A stretch of DNA of 64,000 nt from Gordonia insulae (GTDB lineage Bacteria > Actinomycetota > Actinomycetes > Mycobacteriales > Mycobacteriaceae). The stretch spans positions 3,658,001-3,722,000 of the forward strand of contig NZ_CP033972.1 of the NCBI RefSeq assembly GCF_003855095.1, written 5' to 3'. Of the stretch, positions 1 to 8,968 are shown in pieces (position 1 is the stretch's first letter; every line of letters begins with the position of its first letter). Under the pieces are notes generated by a model, which was not told the DNA's origin, did not search any database, and saw only the letters and a list, made by a program, of their open reading frames with translations. Made by a program: the position numbers and the translations under genes.

Positions 1-368
1 AGGATCTCCGCGAGGTCGCGCGCCCGGTCGGGGTCACCGAGATCCCAATAGCGGTCGGCGAGGCGCGCGGCCAGGCCGTGGGCGCCGTCGGCCGCCACGG
101 TGACCCGACCGGATACCGAGACCCAGCGCTCACGTTCGCCGACCGGTGCGGCGACGACGATCGACGCGCGGGGGTCGCTGCGCAGTCGTCGGATCTTCAC
201 CGAGTCGGGTCCGGTGAACAGTTGGATGACGCCATCGTCGGTCGCCTCGAACCAGACCGGTCGAGGCTGCGCCGGAACCGGTCCGGACGCCACGGACAGG
301 AATCCGTGCAAGGGTCGGCGCAAGAACTCGAGATCGTCGGCAGTGAGTGAACCGTTGTCTGTGCTCAT
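1..368 (-). CDS. Pyridoxamine 5'-phosphate oxidase-fold protein (3' part missing)
   Basis: I translated this by hand from the ATG at 368 on the minus strand; the frame stays open to the window edge, so about 122 N-terminal residues are visible and the C-terminus is missing. It reads MSTDNGSLTADDLEFLRRP, then a segment with RPVWFEATDDG, KIRRLRSDPRASI and RERWVSVSGRV. That is the usual start of the split-barrel FMN- or F420-binding PNPOx family. Such proteins reduce or oxidise small molecules in the cytoplasm using FMN or F420; the substrate cannot be named here. It is divergent from the LLM oxidoreductase at 488 and shares the 119-bp intergenic region with it. The family call is fairly secure, the cofactor is not. 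Confidence 0.75.
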   Translation of the reverse strand, partial: MSTDNGSLTADDLEFLRRPLHGFLSVASGPVPAQPRPVWFEATDDGVIQLFTGPDSVKIRRLRSDPRASIVVAAPVGERERWVSVSGRVTVAADGAHGLAARLADRYWDLGDPDRARDLAEI

Positions 369-436
369 GGTCCGGGGAACGCGCCGTGCAACCGGACAAT
401 TCCGGCGAGCCCGCCCGTACCCCTCCCGCCGGGAAT

Positions 437-450
437 TAGAACGTGTTCTA
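437..450. promoter_or_regulatory. KstR-like operator overlapping the -10 of the LLM oxidoreductase
   Basis: TAGAACGTGTTCTA matches the published KstR consensus TnnAACnnGTTnnA at every fixed position. KstR is the TetR-type repressor of sterol catabolism in mycobacteria and rhodococci. The site overlaps a -10-like TACTCT at 449-454, so a bound repressor would block the gene at 488. Direct observation is limited to the motif; regulation is inferred. Confidence 0.7.
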
Positions 451-487
451 CTCTTGGTGAAGATCGTCACACGTCCCGAGGAGCACG

Positions 488-1366
488 ATGCGCTTCACCT
501 ATGCCGAGGCAATGACCGACCCGAGCTTCTACCCGCCGCTCGCGCAAGCGGCTGAACAGGCCGGATACGCCGGATTCACCATCCCCGACTCGCTGGCCTA
601 TCCCGAGGAGTCGGACGCCACCTACCCGTACACACCGGACGGCAACCGCGAGTTCCTCGACGGCAAGGCGTTCATCGAGACGTTCATCCAGGCCGCCGCG
701 CTCGGTGCGGTGACCTCGACCATCCGGTTCACCCCCTTCGTCGTGAAGCTCCCGGTCCGCCCGCCCGCACTGGTCGCCAAGCAGGCGAGCTCCGTGGCCT
801 ACCTGACCAACAACCGGTTCGCGATGGGCGTCGGGACCAGCCCGTGGCCCGAGGACTACGACTTCATGGGCGTCGACTTCAAGCGCCGCGGCAAGCGGAT
901 GGACGAGTGCATGGACATCATCCGCGGACTCACCACGGGTGAGTACTTCGAGTTCCACGGCGAGTTCTACGACATCCCGAAGATCAAGATGACGCCCGCC
1001 CCGACCGAGCCGATCCCGATGCTCGTCGGCGGCCACGCCGACCTCGCGCTGCGCCGGGCGGTCATCCGTGGAGACGGCTGGATGCACGGCGGCGGTCCGG
1101 CGGAGGAACTCGACGCGCTGCTCGACAAGATCGCCGAGATCCGCAAAGCCGAGGGAAAGACCAACGACCCGTTCGAGATCCACGTGATCTCGACCGACGC
1201 CTACACGGTCGACGGATGCAAACGCCTGGAGGACAAGGGCATCACCGACGTCATCGTCGGGTTCCGGTTGCCCTACATCAAGGGACCGGACACCGAACCC
1301 CTGGACAAGAAGATCCAACATCTGAACTGGTACGCGGAGAACATCATCGCCAAGGTCAACGGCTGA
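488..1366 (+). CDS. LLM-class F420-dependent oxidoreductase
   Basis: This 292-residue luciferase-like TIM-barrel protein starts MRFTYAEAM and contains GVGTSPWPEDYDFMGVDFK, RGKRMDEC and PIPMLVGGHADLALRRA, the typical order of LLM-family motifs. Members use F420 (or FMN) to transfer hydride to or from small organic substrates in the cytoplasm. The ATG at 488 has a good GAGGAG ribosome site 5-10 bases upstream. The KstR-like box in the promoter suggests a role in steroid or related lipid catabolism. It converges on the flavoprotein gene ending at 1403. The exact substrate is unknown; F420 rather than FMN is inferred from family membership in actinobacteria. Confidence 0.85.
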   Translation: MRFTYAEAMTDPSFYPPLAQAAEQAGYAGFTIPDSLAYPEESDATYPYTPDGNREFLDGKAFIETFIQAAALGAVTSTIRFTPFVVKLPVRPPALVAKQASSVAYLTNNRFAMGVGTSPWPEDYDFMGVDFKRRGKRMDECMDIIRGLTTGEYFEFHGEFYDIPKIKMTPAPTEPIPMLVGGHADLALRRAVIRGDGWMHGGGPAEELDALLDKIAEIRKAEGKTNDPFEIHVISTDAYTVDGCKRLEDKGITDVIVGFRLPYIKGPDTEPLDKKIQHLNWYAENIIAKVNG

Positions 1367-1402
1367 CTCACCGCCCGGGTCGGCTCGACGACGCCGGCGA
1401 CC

Positions 1403-2818
1403 TCATCGTCCGAGGTGTCGCAGGGCCGCACGGGCGGCGTGATGGCCGCACATCCCGTGCACCCCACCGCCCGGCGGGGTCGCGGACGAGCACAGGAAGA
1501 CACCGGGGATTCCGGTGTCATAGGGGTTCGGCGACAGTCCGGGCCGCGCGATCAGATGGCGCAGATCGTTGCGTCCACCACCGATGTCACCGCCCACCTG
1601 GTTGGCGTTCGCGAGTTCCAGGTCGGCCGGTGACGTGCTCACCACGTCGATGATCCGGTCCCGGAAGCCGGGCGCGAAGCGTTCGATCTGCGCGGTGACG
1701 GCTGCCGTCGCGTCGCCGGTGTACCCGTGCGGCACATGGGCATACGCCCACAGGGGTTTGAGCGAGCCGACGGCTCGCGATGGGTCGGCGAGCCATTGCT
1801 GCCCGACGAGGGTGAAGGGCCGGCCGGGCATCACCCCGGCGACGACGTCGGCCTCGGCGGCGGCGATCTCGGCGAATGTCCCACCGAGATGTACCGTGCC
1901 CGCGCGGCTGCAGCCGGGGTGCGTCCAGCCGACCTCTCCGTCGATGAGGTAGTCGACCTTGAATGCCGCGGGCCCGTGTCGATACCGGTCGTACCGTCGG
2001 GACGCACGCGCCGGCAACCTGTTCCCGAGAATTCGCGATGCCGCACCGGGCATCACGTCGAGCATCACGACGTCCGCATCGCCGATCTCGTCGATGTCGG
2101 TGATCGTCTGACCGACGGTGATGCTGCCACCCGCGTCGATCAGCGCGGACGCCAGCGCGGACGTGATCGCCGACGACCCGCCCTCGGCGACCGGCCACCC
2201 GTACCTGTGCCCGGCCGCGAGCAGGATCAGACCCGCCGCCGCCGACCCGGGCCGATCCAGCCGGGTGAAGGCGTGCGCGGCGACGCCACCGAACAGGGCT
2301 CGGGCGGCGTCGGAGCGGAACACGCGGGCGACACCGGTCGCCGGATACAGCGCCCGATGCCCGAACTCCGCCAACCGGACCGGATGTCGTGGCCACGCCA
2401 GCAGCGGGCCGAGAAGGTCTTCGGCGAGGTCGTCGAAGTCCGCGGCGACACCGCCGATCATGTCGCGCCAGACCGATTCGTCGACGTCGAGGCCGGCCGC
2501 GGTGTCGGAGACCGAGCGGCGCAGCAGCGCGGCCCCGCCCCCGTCGAGAGGATGCGCGCAATCGATCTCCGGCCACCGCCAGCGCAGTCCGTGCTCGTCG
2601 AGCTTCAGTGCGCGCAACGCCGGTGACCCGGCCCCGAGGGGATGGAACGCGGAACAGTGGTCGTGCCGGGTCCCCCGGCCGAACAGGTCGCTGGTCCGGG
2701 TGCCGCCACCGATCTCGTCCGCGGCCTCGATGACGCGCACGTCGCATCCGGCGCGGGCCAGCATGACCGCCGCGGTCAGGCCGTTGGGCCCGCTGCCCAC
2801 GACGACCGCGGTGGTCAT
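1403..2818 (-). CDS. NAD(P)/FAD-dependent oxidoreductase, phytoene-desaturase-like
   Basis: This 471-residue flavoprotein opens with a Rossmann dinucleotide fold (VVVGSGPNGLTAAVMLARAG, then VIEAADEIGGG). It ends with a C-terminal FAD loop (NPYDTGIPGVFLCSSATPPG, GGGVHGMCGHHAA). The layout matches the CrtI/NDP family often labelled phytoene dehydrogenase-related, which in actinobacteria includes enzymes not involved in carotenoids. Its start lies 3 bases after the GtrA stop, so the two are probably translated from one mRNA. No other carotenoid gene is nearby, so a role in carotenoid synthesis is not supported. The substrate is unknown. Confidence 0.8.
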   Translation of the reverse strand: MTTAVVVGSGPNGLTAAVMLARAGCDVRVIEAADEIGGGTRTSDLFGRGTRHDHCSAFHPLGAGSPALRALKLDEHGLRWRWPEIDCAHPLDGGGAALLRRSVSDTAAGLDVDESVWRDMIGGVAADFDDLAEDLLGPLLAWPRHPVRLAEFGHRALYPATGVARVFRSDAARALFGGVAAHAFTRLDRPGSAAAGLILLAAGHRYGWPVAEGGSSAITSALASALIDAGGSITVGQTITDIDEIGDADVVMLDVMPGAASRILGNRLPARASRRYDRYRHGPAAFKVDYLIDGEVGWTHPGCSRAGTVHLGGTFAEIAAAEADVVAGVMPGRPFTLVGQQWLADPSRAVGSLKPLWAYAHVPHGYTGDATAAVTAQIERFAPGFRDRIIDVVSTSPADLELANANQVGGDIGGGRNDLRHLIARPGLSPNPYDTGIPGVFLCSSATPPGGGVHGMCGHHAARAALRHLGR

Positions 2819-2821
2819 ACG

Positions 2822-3325
2822 TCAGCGAATCCGGAAGATGACGAGGCGTTGCACCACGAAGTTGATCACCGTCGCGGTGCCTTGGGCGATGACGTAGGCG
2901 CCGAAGCTGTAGATCAGCGTCTCCGGCCACATGTGCGAGAACACGGTGTAGAGGCCGACGTTGACGAAGAACGTGACACCGTAGAGGGCGGCGACGGCGA
3001 TGAATCGCATCGCGCTCGGCTCGGCCTCGAACGTCCAGCGCCGGTTGAGCAGATACGCGGTGGTGGTGCCCAGGATGAAGCCGAAGGACTTGGCGATCCA
3101 GAACGGCGTCCCGACGACGTATTGGAGCAGGATCGTGAGGCCGAAATCGAGGACGCCGGACCCGGCGCCGGTGATGGCGAACCGGATGATCTGGGTCTTG
3201 AGGTCGACGTTCGTCGATGCCTCGCCGTCGTTGAACGGCAGCTCCAGCGGCGTCGGGGCGTGGCGGGTCGTGAAATCCTCGTGGCGCGGGTGTTCCTCGC
3301 CGGCGCCGGACTCGGGTCGAGACAC
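2822..3325 (-). CDS. GtrA-family membrane protein, resembling M. tuberculosis Rv3789
   Basis: With the GTG at 3325 the product is 167 residues: an acidic N-terminal tail, then about four membrane helices. Typical GtrA motifs are present (RFAITGAGSGVLDFGLTILL, TAYLLNRRWTFEAEP). The C-terminus, VIAQGTATVINFVVQRLVIFRIR in two adjoining parts, is nearly what I recall for Rv3789. Rv3789 has been proposed to flip decaprenyl-phosphoryl-arabinose or to recruit AftA for arabinan synthesis. An upstream in-frame start at 3412 would overlap the neighbouring reductase by 44 bases, so GTG 3325 is preferred. In M. tuberculosis the gene touches dprE1; here dprE1 lies about 29 kb away. The family is secure; orthology is likely. 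Confidence 0.85.
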   Translation of the reverse strand: MSRPESGAGEEHPRHEDFTTRHAPTPLELPFNDGEASTNVDLKTQIIRFAITGAGSGVLDFGLTILLQYVVGTPFWIAKSFGFILGTTTAYLLNRRWTFEAEPSAMRFIAVAALYGVTFFVNVGLYTVFSHMWPETLIYSFGAYVIAQGTATVINFVVQRLVIFRIR

Positions 3326-3368
3326 GCCCCAAACCCTAGTCGAGACGTCGATCGGGCGAGGTGTGGGT

Positions 3369-4202
3369 CTAGAACTCCTCTTCGACGTCGGAGTCGCGCG
3401 CCGCCTTCTCACCGCGGTCCAGATTCACGAGCGCGGCCAGGTCGTCGGCATCGAACTCGAAGTCGAACAGGTCGGCATTCTCGAGCTGACGTCCGGCATG
3501 CGATGACTTCGGGACGACGCTGATCCCGTGCTGCACCGCCCAGCGCAGCGCGATCTGTGTGGGCGACTTGCCGTACTTGCGGGCTAGGCGGATCACCGAG
3601 GCCTCCCCGAGCATCCCCTCCTTGCGGCCGGTGGGATGCCAGGCCTGCGCATGGATTCCCTTGTCCTCCATGAACTCCCGCAACTCCGACCGGGCCAGTG
3701 CCGGCGAGCACTGGATCTGGTTGAGCGCAGGCCAGCGACCCGTCTCGTCGTAGAGCATCTGCAGGTGATGTTGCTTGAAGTTCGAGACACCGGCCGTCCG
3801 GATGAAACCCTCGTCGGCAAGGGTGAGCAACGCCTTCCAGGACTCGACGGTGCGGCCGAGACTCGGACACGGCCAGTGGATCAGATAGACGTCGATGTGG
3901 TCGACACCGAGTCGGCGCGCACTGTCCTTGGCGGCGTTGATCGCCTCGTCGAAGCCCTGATCGCCGCCACCGAGTTTGGTCTGCACCACCACGTCGTCCC
4001 GTGGCACGCCGGATTCCCGCAGTCCGAGACCCACACTGCGCTCGTTGCTGTACCGCGTCGCCGTGTCGAGCATGCGGTAGCCCGCACGCAGTGCGCCCGA
4101 GACCGCCGAGACACTCGGTCGCCCCAGCATGTCAAAGGTGCCCAGGCCGACCATCGGAATCGAGAATCCGTTGTTCAGCTTCACTGACGGAATGTCCACC
4201 AT
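3369..4202 (-). CDS. Aldo/keto reductase
   Basis: This is a 277-residue NADPH-dependent aldo/keto reductase with a complete catalytic tetrad: D46 and Y51 in LDTATRYSNE, K76 in VVVQTKLGG and H109 in DVYLIHWP. The cofactor segment VVPKSSHAGRQLENADLF is near the C-terminus. It would reduce aldehydes or ketones in the cytoplasm. I chose MVDIPSVKL at 4202 because the eight-residue extension from 4226 (MSCCTYPW) is unlike the family. It is divergent from the lipase at 4268 and ends 43 bases before GtrA, so it may lead a three-gene transcript with GtrA and the flavoprotein. The physiological substrate is unknown. Confidence 0.88.
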   Translation of the reverse strand: MVDIPSVKLNNGFSIPMVGLGTFDMLGRPSVSAVSGALRAGYRMLDTATRYSNERSVGLGLRESGVPRDDVVVQTKLGGGDQGFDEAINAAKDSARRLGVDHIDVYLIHWPCPSLGRTVESWKALLTLADEGFIRTAGVSNFKQHHLQMLYDETGRWPALNQIQCSPALARSELREFMEDKGIHAQAWHPTGRKEGMLGEASVIRLARKYGKSPTQIALRWAVQHGISVVPKSSHAGRQLENADLFDFEFDADDLAALVNLDRGEKAARDSDVEEEF

Positions 4203-4267
4203 CCAAGGATAGGTGCAACACGACATCTCGGCGTGCCGGTCGAGTGGGTGATCTACGGTGAGAGATC

Positions 4268-5485
4268 ATGAAATCTCGACGGGCTCCGCGCCGTTTCACC
4301 GCTGTCCTCGCGTCCCTGCTCGTCGGGAGTGCGGTTGCCCTCACCGTGAGTCCCGCGCATGCCGACGACCTCGCCGCCACCCCTGCACCGAACTGGTCGG
4401 GCCTCGACGTCGCGGACTATTCCGGGCCGATCCCCACCGACGCCGGCCGTCTGATGGCGCAGGTGCCACTCGCCGCGTCGGTGACACTGCCCGATGCCGG
4501 GCGCGCCTTTCGGATCCAGTTCGCGACCCCCGACCAGCACGGCCGGATGGCGTCGAGCACCGCAGCCGTCTTCCTGCCGAAGGGGTCCGCCCCGGCCGGT
4601 GGATGGCCGGTGATCGCCTGGGCGCACGGCACCACCGGACTCGGCGATGCCTGCACACCGTCGGCTCAACCGCGCAGCGACCGTGACGCCGCCTACCTCG
4701 GCCACTGGCTGCGGCAGGGTTATGCGATCGTCGCGACCGACTATGTCGGGCTGGGCACGCCAGGTCTGATGAGCTACCTCAACGGGGAGTCGGAGGCGCA
4801 CTCGATCGTCGACTCGGTGAAGGCCGCCCGGCAGACGGGCCTCCCGCTCAGCCGTCGATGGGCGATCGTCGGTCAGTCACAGGGAGCGGGCGCCGCCCTC
4901 AACGGTGCGCGACGGGCGACCGAGTTGTCGCGGGGATCGGGCCTCGACTATCGGGGCGTCGTCGCGACCGGCACGCCGGCCAACATCGAGCAGATCGTCG
5001 CGCTCGGCGGTCCCGACTTCCCACCGGTCCGCCTGCCGGCGGGGTTGAACACCTACGTCACCTACATCCTCGCCGGCTTCATCGATGCACGCCCGGATCT
5101 CCGTCCGCAGTCGGTGCTGACCCCGCTCGGCGCGCAGCTGATCGAGAAGGCCCGGCATCTCTGCTATCCCGAGATGGCGTCGGTGATGACCGGCCGGGAC
5201 CTGCGCACCCTGTTCCGTGCACCGATGAGCAGCATCCCGGGCGTGCGCTCGGCGCTGGCCGAGTACATGGGCACGCCGTACTCGGGGTATGACCGTCCGA
5301 TCTTCCTCGGGCAGGGGCTGCTGGACACGGATGTGCCCGCGCCGTCGACACTTTCGCTGTATGCACAGATGCGCGCAAACGGTCAGCCCGTCGAGGTGCA
5401 CGTCTACCCCACCAAGGACCATTCCGGCACGGTGCTCGCTTCCATGCCCGACTCGACCCCCTTCCTCCGCCGCATCATGAGGTGA
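4268..5485 (+). CDS. Secreted lipase, LIP/secretory lipase family
   Basis: The 405-residue product begins with a classical signal peptide (MKSRRAPRRFTAVLASLL, hydrophobic core, cleavage likely after SPAHA). The mature part has VIAWAHGTTG, the nucleophile elbow GQSQGAG and a late DHSGTVLASMP segment that probably carries the catalytic His. This pattern fits the LIP family of triacylglycerol lipases and esterases, exported and acting outside the membrane on fatty esters. The next gene starts 7 bases after its stop, so lipase and flavoprotein are likely cotranscribed. Substrate range is unknown. Confidence 0.85.
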   Translation: MKSRRAPRRFTAVLASLLVGSAVALTVSPAHADDLAATPAPNWSGLDVADYSGPIPTDAGRLMAQVPLAASVTLPDAGRAFRIQFATPDQHGRMASSTAAVFLPKGSAPAGGWPVIAWAHGTTGLGDACTPSAQPRSDRDAAYLGHWLRQGYAIVATDYVGLGTPGLMSYLNGESEAHSIVDSVKAARQTGLPLSRRWAIVGQSQGAGAALNGARRATELSRGSGLDYRGVVATGTPANIEQIVALGGPDFPPVRLPAGLNTYVTYILAGFIDARPDLRPQSVLTPLGAQLIEKARHLCYPEMASVMTGRDLRTLFRAPMSSIPGVRSALAEYMGTPYSGYDRPIFLGQGLLDTDVPAPSTLSLYAQMRANGQPVEVHVYPTKDHSGTVLASMPDSTPFLRRIMR

Positions 5486-5492
5486 TCCCGAC

Positions 5493-7040
5493 ATGACCGC
5501 AGCACACCAGTTCGACGACATCATCATCGGTGCCGGACACAACGGGTTGACCGCCGCCGCCTATCTGGCGGGCGCGGGCCGTTCGGTGCTGGTGGTGGAG
5601 AAGGCCGATCACGTCGGCGGTGCCGCGGTGTCGGCGATGCCGTTTCCCGGCCTGCCCGCCCGGCTGTCGCGGTACTCGTATCTGGTCTCGCTGCTGCCGC
5701 GCCAGATCATCACCGACCTCGACCTCGACATCCGACTCATCCGTCGGCGCTACTCGTCCTACACCCCGTTGCCCAACGATCCGACCACCGGAATCCTGGT
5801 CGACAACGGCGACCTGGACGCGACCGCCGAGTCATTCCGTCGCGCAACCGGTTCCGACACGGTGTTCACCGCGTGGCAGTCGTTCTACACCCGGCTGGGC
5901 ACCGTCGCCGAGCGGGTGTTCCCGACGATGCTCGAACCGCTGCGGTCGGCCGCGGAGATGAACGAACTGGTCATCGGCACCGATACAAGCAATGCCGAAC
6001 TGTGGGAGGCGCTGACCACCCGACCGCTCGGCGAGCTGCTCGATCAGTACTTCGACGACGACGTGGTGCGCGGGATCGTCGCCACCGACGGCCTGATCGG
6101 CACGTTCGCCGACCTCGACGACGAGGCCATGCGGCAGAACATCTGCTTCCTCTATCACGTGATCGGGGGCGGCACCGGCGACTGGGATGTGCCGCTCGGC
6201 GGGATGGGGGCGGTGTCGGGCGCGCTCTACCAGGCTGCTGTCGCGGCGGGCGCCGAGATCCGAACCGGGGTGCGCGTTGTCGGGATCGATCCGGACGACG
6301 GCACGGTCGAGCTCAGCGACGGGTCCGTGCGTGGTTCGATGCTGTACGCGGCGTGCGCGCCTCAGGTCGTCAACTCGCTGCTCGATGACCCGATCGACAC
6401 CGAATCCGGCACGCAGGGAGCGCAGCTCAAGATCAATCTGCTCCTCGAGCGACTCCCGCGCCTGCGTGACACCACGGTGTCACCGGAGGCCGCCTTCGCC
6501 GGCACCTTCCACATCAACGAGAGCATCAGCCAGCTGCACGATGCGTGGCGGCAGGCTGCCCGCGGTCAGGTACCCGAGCTCCCGCCGTGTGAGATCTATT
6601 GCCACACCTTGTCCGATCGGTCGATCCTGGGGCCCGAGCTCGACGGCCGCCACACCCTCACCCTGTTCGGCTTGCACACCCCACCCGAGGTGTTCGACGC
6701 GCCCGGAGCCGTCGAGCATGCGGTCGGTGCGACTCTGGCGTCACTGAACTCCGTACTGGCCGAGCCGATTCAGTCCGTCATCGCGCACGACGTGACCGGC
6801 AGTCCGTGCATCGAGGTGAAGACGCCGCAGGACCTCGAGGAGACCCTCGGACTCCCGGGCGGCAACATCTTCCACCGGAGCCTGCAGTGGCCGTGGGCGG
6901 AAAGCGAGCGCGAGATCGGCACGTGGGGTGTCGAGACGCGTCATCCACGGCTGCTGCTGTGTGGTGCGGGCGCGCGGCGCGGCGGTGGGGTCAGCGGCAT
7001 CCCGGGCCGGAACGCGGCCGCCAAGGTCCTGCAGAGCTAG
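5493..7040 (+). CDS. NAD(P)/FAD-dependent oxidoreductase, phytoene-desaturase-like
   Basis: This 515-residue protein opens IIIGAGHNGLTAAAYLAGAG and VVEKADHVGGAA (FAD-binding Rossmann fold). It ends LLLCGAGARRGGGVSGIPGR, the C-terminal dinucleotide loop of the CrtI-like flavoprotein family. It is a second member of the family in this window but is clearly diverged from the one at 1403-2818. It directly follows the lipase with a 7-base gap. Function is not predictable beyond flavin-dependent oxidation or isomerisation of a hydrophobic substrate. Confidence 0.82.
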   Translation: MTAAHQFDDIIIGAGHNGLTAAAYLAGAGRSVLVVEKADHVGGAAVSAMPFPGLPARLSRYSYLVSLLPRQIITDLDLDIRLIRRRYSSYTPLPNDPTTGILVDNGDLDATAESFRRATGSDTVFTAWQSFYTRLGTVAERVFPTMLEPLRSAAEMNELVIGTDTSNAELWEALTTRPLGELLDQYFDDDVVRGIVATDGLIGTFADLDDEAMRQNICFLYHVIGGGTGDWDVPLGGMGAVSGALYQAAVAAGAEIRTGVRVVGIDPDDGTVELSDGSVRGSMLYAACAPQVVNSLLDDPIDTESGTQGAQLKINLLLERLPRLRDTTVSPEAAFAGTFHINESISQLHDAWRQAARGQVPELPPCEIYCHTLSDRSILGPELDGRHTLTLFGLHTPPEVFDAPGAVEHAVGATLASLNSVLAEPIQSVIAHDVTGSPCIEVKTPQDLEETLGLPGGNIFHRSLQWPWAESEREIGTWGVETRHPRLLLCGAGARRGGGVSGIPGRNAAAKVLQS

Positions 7041-7058
7041 ACGCTCACATCCGCGCGA

Positions 7059-7325
7059 TCACGCACTCGCTGCGCGCGACAGCGACTCCCCATCGGTTCG
7101 TGGCCCGAGTTCGTCGAGGCGGCGGGCAACCACCGCGGCGATGTCCGCGGCCGTTTGCGGATCCAGACCCTGGTGATCGCCGAGGGCGTCGCGCAGGCGA
7201 AGGAAGTAGTCGCGCTCGGACAGTCCGAACTCGATCATGATGTCGGACGGATCGCCGCCACCGTAGCGGTACCACCGCTGCGCAAAGGCCACCACGTCGG
7301 CAGCCTCCTGAGGTTGTGATGTCAT
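7059..7325 (-). CDS. Small DUF3263-like protein
   Basis: The 88-residue product, read from the ATG at 7325 (MTSQPQEAADVV), contains VVAFAQRWYRYGGG, DIMIEFGLSERDYFLRLRDAL and VVARRLDELG. The central part resembles DUF3263, a small helical actinobacterial domain of unknown function with a helix-turn-helix-like look. An ATG three codons upstream (7334) is equally possible; neither has a strong ribosome site. It converges on the flavoprotein and is divergent from the carboxylase gene. It may be DNA-binding, but that is only an inference from the helix pattern. Confidence 0.6.
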   Translation of the reverse strand: MTSQPQEAADVVAFAQRWYRYGGGDPSDIMIEFGLSERDYFLRLRDALGDHQGLDPQTAADIAAVVARRLDELGPRTDGESLSRAASA

Positions 7326-7330
7326 GACAT
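7319..7330. promoter_or_regulatory. 12-bp perfect palindrome at the DUF3263-like start
   Basis: ATGTCATGACAT is a perfect palindrome that spans the proposed start codon of the small protein and lies in the divergent region before the carboxylase. It could be an operator. The half-site ATGTCA also occurs in the dyad at 12012-12029. Confidence 0.3.
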
Positions 7331-7435
7331 ACATAATGCCCGAGGCCGGTGAACAACAGATTGCAGATGGCGCACCCTGTCTGTGACTGCTGCGGTGCCG
7401 CGATCCGGGTCCACGCATCGGGCAGGATACGAACC

Positions 7436-8959
7436 ATGGCTGACCGCGACGACCACCTTTCTCCGGCCACGGGACTCGAGGAGGTCGAGGCCCGCCGATA
7501 CCTGACCACGGATGCGGGCCGCCCCGACCGCGTCACCCGGCGACACGCGGCCGGCAGGCGGACCGCACGCGAGAACATCGCCGACCTCGTCGACGACGGA
7601 TCACTCATCGAATACGGGCAGTTCGTTACCGCGGCACAGGAGCAACGCAGCGAGTTGGTCGACCTGGTCACGCAGACCCCGGCGGACGGACTGATCGGCG
7701 GTACCGCGACCGTCGACGGTCTCGCCTGCGCGGTGATGTCCTATGACTGGATGGTGCAGGCCGGCACTCAGGGCATGCGTGGCCATCACAAGACCGACCG
7801 GTTGATCGACGTCGCCACCCGACTTCGGCTGCCCTCGGTGTTCTTCACCGAGGGCGGGGGTGGGCGACCGGGGGACACGGACTACCCGGTGGTCTCGGCC
7901 CTCGACGTCGGGTCATTCCGCATGTGGGGCGCCCTGGGAGAGGTGGCACCCCGCATCGCGATCGTCTCGGGTCGGTGCTTCGCGGGCAATGCGGTGCTGG
8001 CCGGCTCGGCGGACCTGCGGATCGCCACCCCCGACACCAACCTCGGCATGGCCGGACCTGCGATGATCGCCGGCGGCGGCCTGGGCCAGGTCAGCGCCGA
8101 CGAGATCGGGCCGGCCACCGAGCAGGCCGAGAACGGCGTCATCGACGTGCTGGTCGACGACGAGGCAGAGGCGGTGGCCGTCGCCCGTCAACTCCTCGGG
8201 TTGATCAACCCGGCCGTCACCGAAACCCCCGAGGCGAGCGACCAGACGCTGTTGCGCGACCTCATGCCCGCCAACGACCGCGAGGCCTTTGACGTGCGGC
8301 CGCTCGCCGAGACGATCCTCGACGTCGGATCGGTCATCTGGCTCCGCGAGCACTGGGCGCCCGAATTGGTCACGGCCCTGGCCAGGATCGACGGCTTGCC
8401 CGTCGGTGTGATCGCCAACCAGTCGTCGCATCTCGCCGGTGCGTTGACCTCCGACGCCGCCACCAAGGCAGCCGACTTCCTGGACCTGTGCCAGCGATGG
8501 GGTATCCCGATCCTCAGCCTCGTCGACACCCCCGGCTTCATGGTCGGGCCGGAGGCCGAACGAACAGGCCTGGTGCGCACCGCATCACGGATGGTCAACG
8601 TCGGCGCCCGCTTCACCGGGCCGCTCATCGGCGTCGTCCTACGCCGCGGCTACGGACTCGGCGCCCAGGCCATGCTCGGCGGCGACACCCACCGGCCGAT
8701 CCTCACCGTCGCCTGGCCACAAGCCCACCTCGGCCCGATGGGACTCGAAGGCGCCGTCCGGTTGTCGATGGCGAAGCAACTCGCCGCACTCCCCGAGGAC
8801 GAACGCGAAGAACTCGTCCGCACCAGTACCGACGCGATGCGCGAACACGCCAAAGCGCTCAACGTGGCACGGGTGTTCGAGATCGACGACGTCATCGATC
8901 CGGCGGACACGCGACGGGTGGTGGTGGGGATGTTGCGGCGGGCGGGTAGTCGCGCCTGA
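7436..8959 (+). CDS. Acyl-CoA carboxylase, carboxyltransferase (beta) subunit
   Basis: From the ATG at 7436 (MADRDDHLSP) the product is 507 residues, the usual size for AccD-type biotin-dependent carboxyltransferases. Visible motifs include ARENIADLVDDGSLIEYGQF in the N-terminal crotonase-like half and SVFFTEGGGGRPGDTDY. The second half has LVDTPGFMVGPEAERTG, RRGYGLGAQAMLGG and PQAHLGPMGLEGAV. It would carboxylate a short acyl-CoA with a separate biotin-carrying alpha subunit, which is not in this window. A longer in-frame start at 7349 adds 29 Cys/Arg-containing residues that do not look like the family. Substrate (acetyl-, propionyl- or longer acyl-CoA) is not clear. Confidence 0.85.
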   Translation: MADRDDHLSPATGLEEVEARRYLTTDAGRPDRVTRRHAAGRRTARENIADLVDDGSLIEYGQFVTAAQEQRSELVDLVTQTPADGLIGGTATVDGLACAVMSYDWMVQAGTQGMRGHHKTDRLIDVATRLRLPSVFFTEGGGGRPGDTDYPVVSALDVGSFRMWGALGEVAPRIAIVSGRCFAGNAVLAGSADLRIATPDTNLGMAGPAMIAGGGLGQVSADEIGPATEQAENGVIDVLVDDEAEAVAVARQLLGLINPAVTETPEASDQTLLRDLMPANDREAFDVRPLAETILDVGSVIWLREHWAPELVTALARIDGLPVGVIANQSSHLAGALTSDAATKAADFLDLCQRWGIPILSLVDTPGFMVGPEAERTGLVRTASRMVNVGARFTGPLIGVVLRRGYGLGAQAMLGGDTHRPILTVAWPQAHLGPMGLEGAVRLSMAKQLAALPEDEREELVRTSTDAMREHAKALNVARVFEIDDVIDPADTRRVVVGMLRRAGSRA

Positions 8960-8968
8960 GATACCTCG

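Noticed and set aside
1587..3332. Long Arg-rich minus-strand frame overlapping the flavoprotein and GtrA
   Set aside because: A different frame of two well-supported genes on the same strand; composition is not protein-like.
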